A stretch of DNA of 64,000 nucleotides. It comes from Monoplex corrugatus. Its lineage: Eukaryota; Mollusca; Gastropoda; Littorinimorpha; Ranellidae. How positions within the stretch are numbered: position 1 is the stretch's first letter; every line of letters begins with the position of its first letter. The DNA lies in contig CM060314.1 of assembly GCA_030674185.1 (NCBI GenBank), positions 26,701,891 to 26,765,890 on the forward strand. The letters are read 5' to 3'. A program made the position numbers and the translations under genes. This document shows, in pieces, positions 61,890 to 64,000 of the stretch. Below the pieces are notes generated by a model. It saw only the letters and a list, made by a program, of their open reading frames with translations. It was not told the DNA's origin and did not search any database.

Positions 61890-63175
61890 ATAAGATAATC
61901 AATGGTATGATGACTCAGTATTTGTTCGTGAAGGTATGACTCTATGTACGTGAGGACTTCGGACTTTCCATGACGAAAATTCCTGTTGTAGTGACAGTAC
62001 CTGCAAGTTTGTTGGCACGTTCATTTCCCTGTTCTCAACTCACTATTGCTTGTTATGTCTGTTTTTTTTTCCGCTCTGGAAAATATGCTCTGCAGTCGAG
62101 TCCAGTCGTCTGCTCCATCCAGTAGACCTCATTTCCATGCTGTGAATGTCACAGTTCTTTTAGGCTACTGTTTGCTGTCTCCTACCGTGTAGAATTGCCG
62201 AAGCTTCTGGAAGCGTGATTTTTCACCTGGCAAGAGTAGTAGCAAGGAATTGTAGGGAGTGTTGGACTGCAGAAGATCTTCAAAGGGGAAAGACCCCTCA
62301 AGCAAGTGTTTTGACTTCAAACTCCCTATCTCTGTGAAGTCTAGGCTGCATCCAGGTCATGAATCTTGGATGTCCTTCAGCTGTTGCCATTTTTTTTTCT
62401 TCACCCGAGTTCGAATCCACGCCTCCAATGTTTTTGGGAAACCCAAGGCGAAGCCACCCTTGTGAGGGATGTCTTAACTATTCAGCCATCATACATTTGT
62501 ACACTTGTTATACCAGAAAATTTGAAGCTTCATGAAGTTCACATTTGTTTTCACACAATCAGATCTATCAGGAACGCTTTCCGGCTACTTCTGCCGATGC
62601 CTTTGGGGTTCTGGTCCTGTTCTCCCTAGAAATCGAGAACTGTTTCATGATTCATTGGCTGATTTTCCTACCAACTTGCTTGCTCCAACCTCTATGGCGA
62701 GGAGTTTGGCTTGAAAGCCGCAATGCTTCAAGTTGCTGGCTAGACTGGCATAATTTCCAGTCTTGCAGAAATGGGCTTCTTCCACTTCACTTTCACGGCA
62801 CAATGATTTCGATCAGAATCATTTGTTCTGATGAATATGAACAGAGTACTATATCATGTCTCACGCCATTCTTGTCGGTGATTTCTCGGATTTCCTCTCT
62901 GCATGTGTGTGTGTGCATATGTGTGATAGTGTGCGTGCATTTGCTTTGCATGAACACGAAGCGTTCGTCACTGTTTTTGTCATTGCATTGATAATGATAT
63001 TGACATGATGGGGACACTTCACCGATAGGCCTATATGAACAATGGCCGAACTTCATTGCTTCTTGTCGCTGATGCAGTGTTGTTATATACCATAAATATT
63101 GCCGAGAAATGCCAGGAAAGCATGCCACCAGTGATGTTGGTATCGCCATTGTTGTTTTGGCAATTGGTAACGCTA
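61890..63175. other. intergenic, no gene seen apart from tRNA-like relic
   Basis: Several overlapping short plus-strand frames (62366-62991) have no domain, signal or splice support. The only interpretable item is the tRNA-Ser-like relic at 62402. Confidence 0.45.
62402..62494 (-). pseudogene. tRNA-Ser-like pseudogene or SINE head
   Basis: The minus strand reads GTATGATGGCTGAATAGTTA AGAC, then a long variable-arm-like GGGTTTCCC, and GGATTCGAACTC (B box), followed by an A-rich run. The GATGGC.GA.T.GTTAAG pattern is that of tRNA-Ser. The acceptor stem does not pair, so it is not a functional tRNA. Confidence 0.55.
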
Positions 63176-64000
63176 TATTTGTTTTGTTGATTTGAAACGG
63201 CATTTGTTGTTTTGTCGATTGGTAACGCCATTTTTGTTTTGTCGAGTTGTAATACCATTTGTTGTTTTGTCATTGGTAATGCCATTTGTTGTTTTGTTGA
63301 TTGGTAATGTCATTTGTTGCTTGGTCGATTTGTGTCGCCATTTTTGTTTTGTCGATTGGTATCACAATTTGTTGTTTTGTCGATTGTTAACACTATTTTC
63401 ATTCTGTTCATTTGTAACGCCATTTTTGTTTTGTCATGGGTAACGCCATTTTTGTTTTGTCAATTGGTAACGCCATTTTCGGTTTGTTAGTTGGTAATGC
63501 CATTTTTGTTTTGTCAGTTGGTAATGCCATTTTTGTTATGTTAGTTAGTAATGCCAATTTTGTTTTGTCAGTTGGTAATGCCATTTTTGTTTTGTCAATT
63601 GGTAACGCCATTTTTGTTTTGTCAGTTGGTGATGCCAATTTTGTTTTGTCAGTTGGTAATGCCATTTTTATTTTGTCAGTTGGTATTGCCATTTTTGTTT
63701 TGTCAGTTGGTATTGCCAATTTTGTTTTGTCAGTTGGTAATGCCATTTTTGTTTTATCAGTTGGTAATGCCATTTTTGTTATGTTGATTGTATTGCCATA
63801 TGTTGTTACCATTTGTTGTTTTGTCGCATGGGCATGTCATTTGCTGTTTTGTGGATTGTTAACATCATTTTCATTTTGTTGGTTTGTAACGCCATTTGTT
63901 ATTTTGTCATTGGTAACACCATTTTGTTTTGTCAATCGGTAACGCCATTTTTGTTTTGTCAATTGGTAACGCCATTTACGTTTTATCAGTTGGTAATGCC
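63176..64000. repeat. 30-bp minisatellite running off the right edge
   Basis: About 27 units of GGTAATGCCATTTTTGTTTT GTCAGTT. The period is exactly 30 bp over most of it. Because 30 is a multiple of 3, both strands stay open (minus: MALPTDKTK repeats; plus: VGNAIFVLS repeats). Irregular, older units lie at the left (63176-63430) and a homogeneous core at 63436-63790. Confidence 0.95.

Noticed and set aside
63436..63942. 168-codon plus-strand frame and the opposite 134-codon frame as genes
   Set aside because: Both are by-products of the 30-bp repeat, which has no stop in several frames; no start context, domain or splice sites.

Overview
This is a eukaryotic (animal) genomic window of intron-rich, repeat-dense, AT-rich DNA. 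It has many long microsatellites, GT-AG introns of 0.1 to 7.6 kb, and piggyBac, mariner, hAT-like, RTE-type LINE and tRNA-derived SINE debris. The repeat style and the invertebrate-like protein point to a lophotrochozoan, most likely a mollusc, but that assignment is inference.

The only conserved host gene is the cohesin regulator PDS5, on the minus strand from about 58.2 kb (probable promoter and non-coding first exon) to the left edge. I could place 26 coding exons (51421 down to 1946). Their phases join without a break into 1051 codons, from the initiator Met to the conserved KQTKDAQGPDD segment. The C-terminal tail (the AT-hook-like, charged part in vertebrate PDS5) lies beyond the left edge. 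Everything else between 2 and 51 kb sits in PDS5 introns.

Main intron contents, left to right: RTE-type LINE tails; a roughly 2 kb minisatellite of about 50-bp units that splits an RTE reverse-transcriptase relic (10.26-12.96 kb); a 3.6 kb element with 11-bp inverted ends and a 7-bp target duplication that carries a nested, apparently intact mariner transposase (17.19-20.77 kb); a 63-bp satellite that copies the 3' end of PDS5 exon 15 with its splice donor (21.0-21.78 kb), invaded by a small hAT-like MITE; a nest of foldback, piggyBac-like and hAT-like elements (28.3-31.1 kb); a RAG1-like zinc-motif relic (37.8 kb); a deleted piggyBac that split a tandem repeat exactly at TTAA (40.88-43.29 kb); and two further TIR elements of unrecognised superfamily (44.24-46.30 and 46.45-49.40 kb).

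Right of the PDS5 promoter (58.3-64 kb) I see no convincing host gene. This part holds compound microsatellites, a tRNA-derived SINE, a 5'-truncated RTE LINE, a tRNA-Ser-like pseudogene and a 30-bp minisatellite that runs off the right edge. No RNA gene that looks functional, CRISPR array, operon or bacterial system is present.
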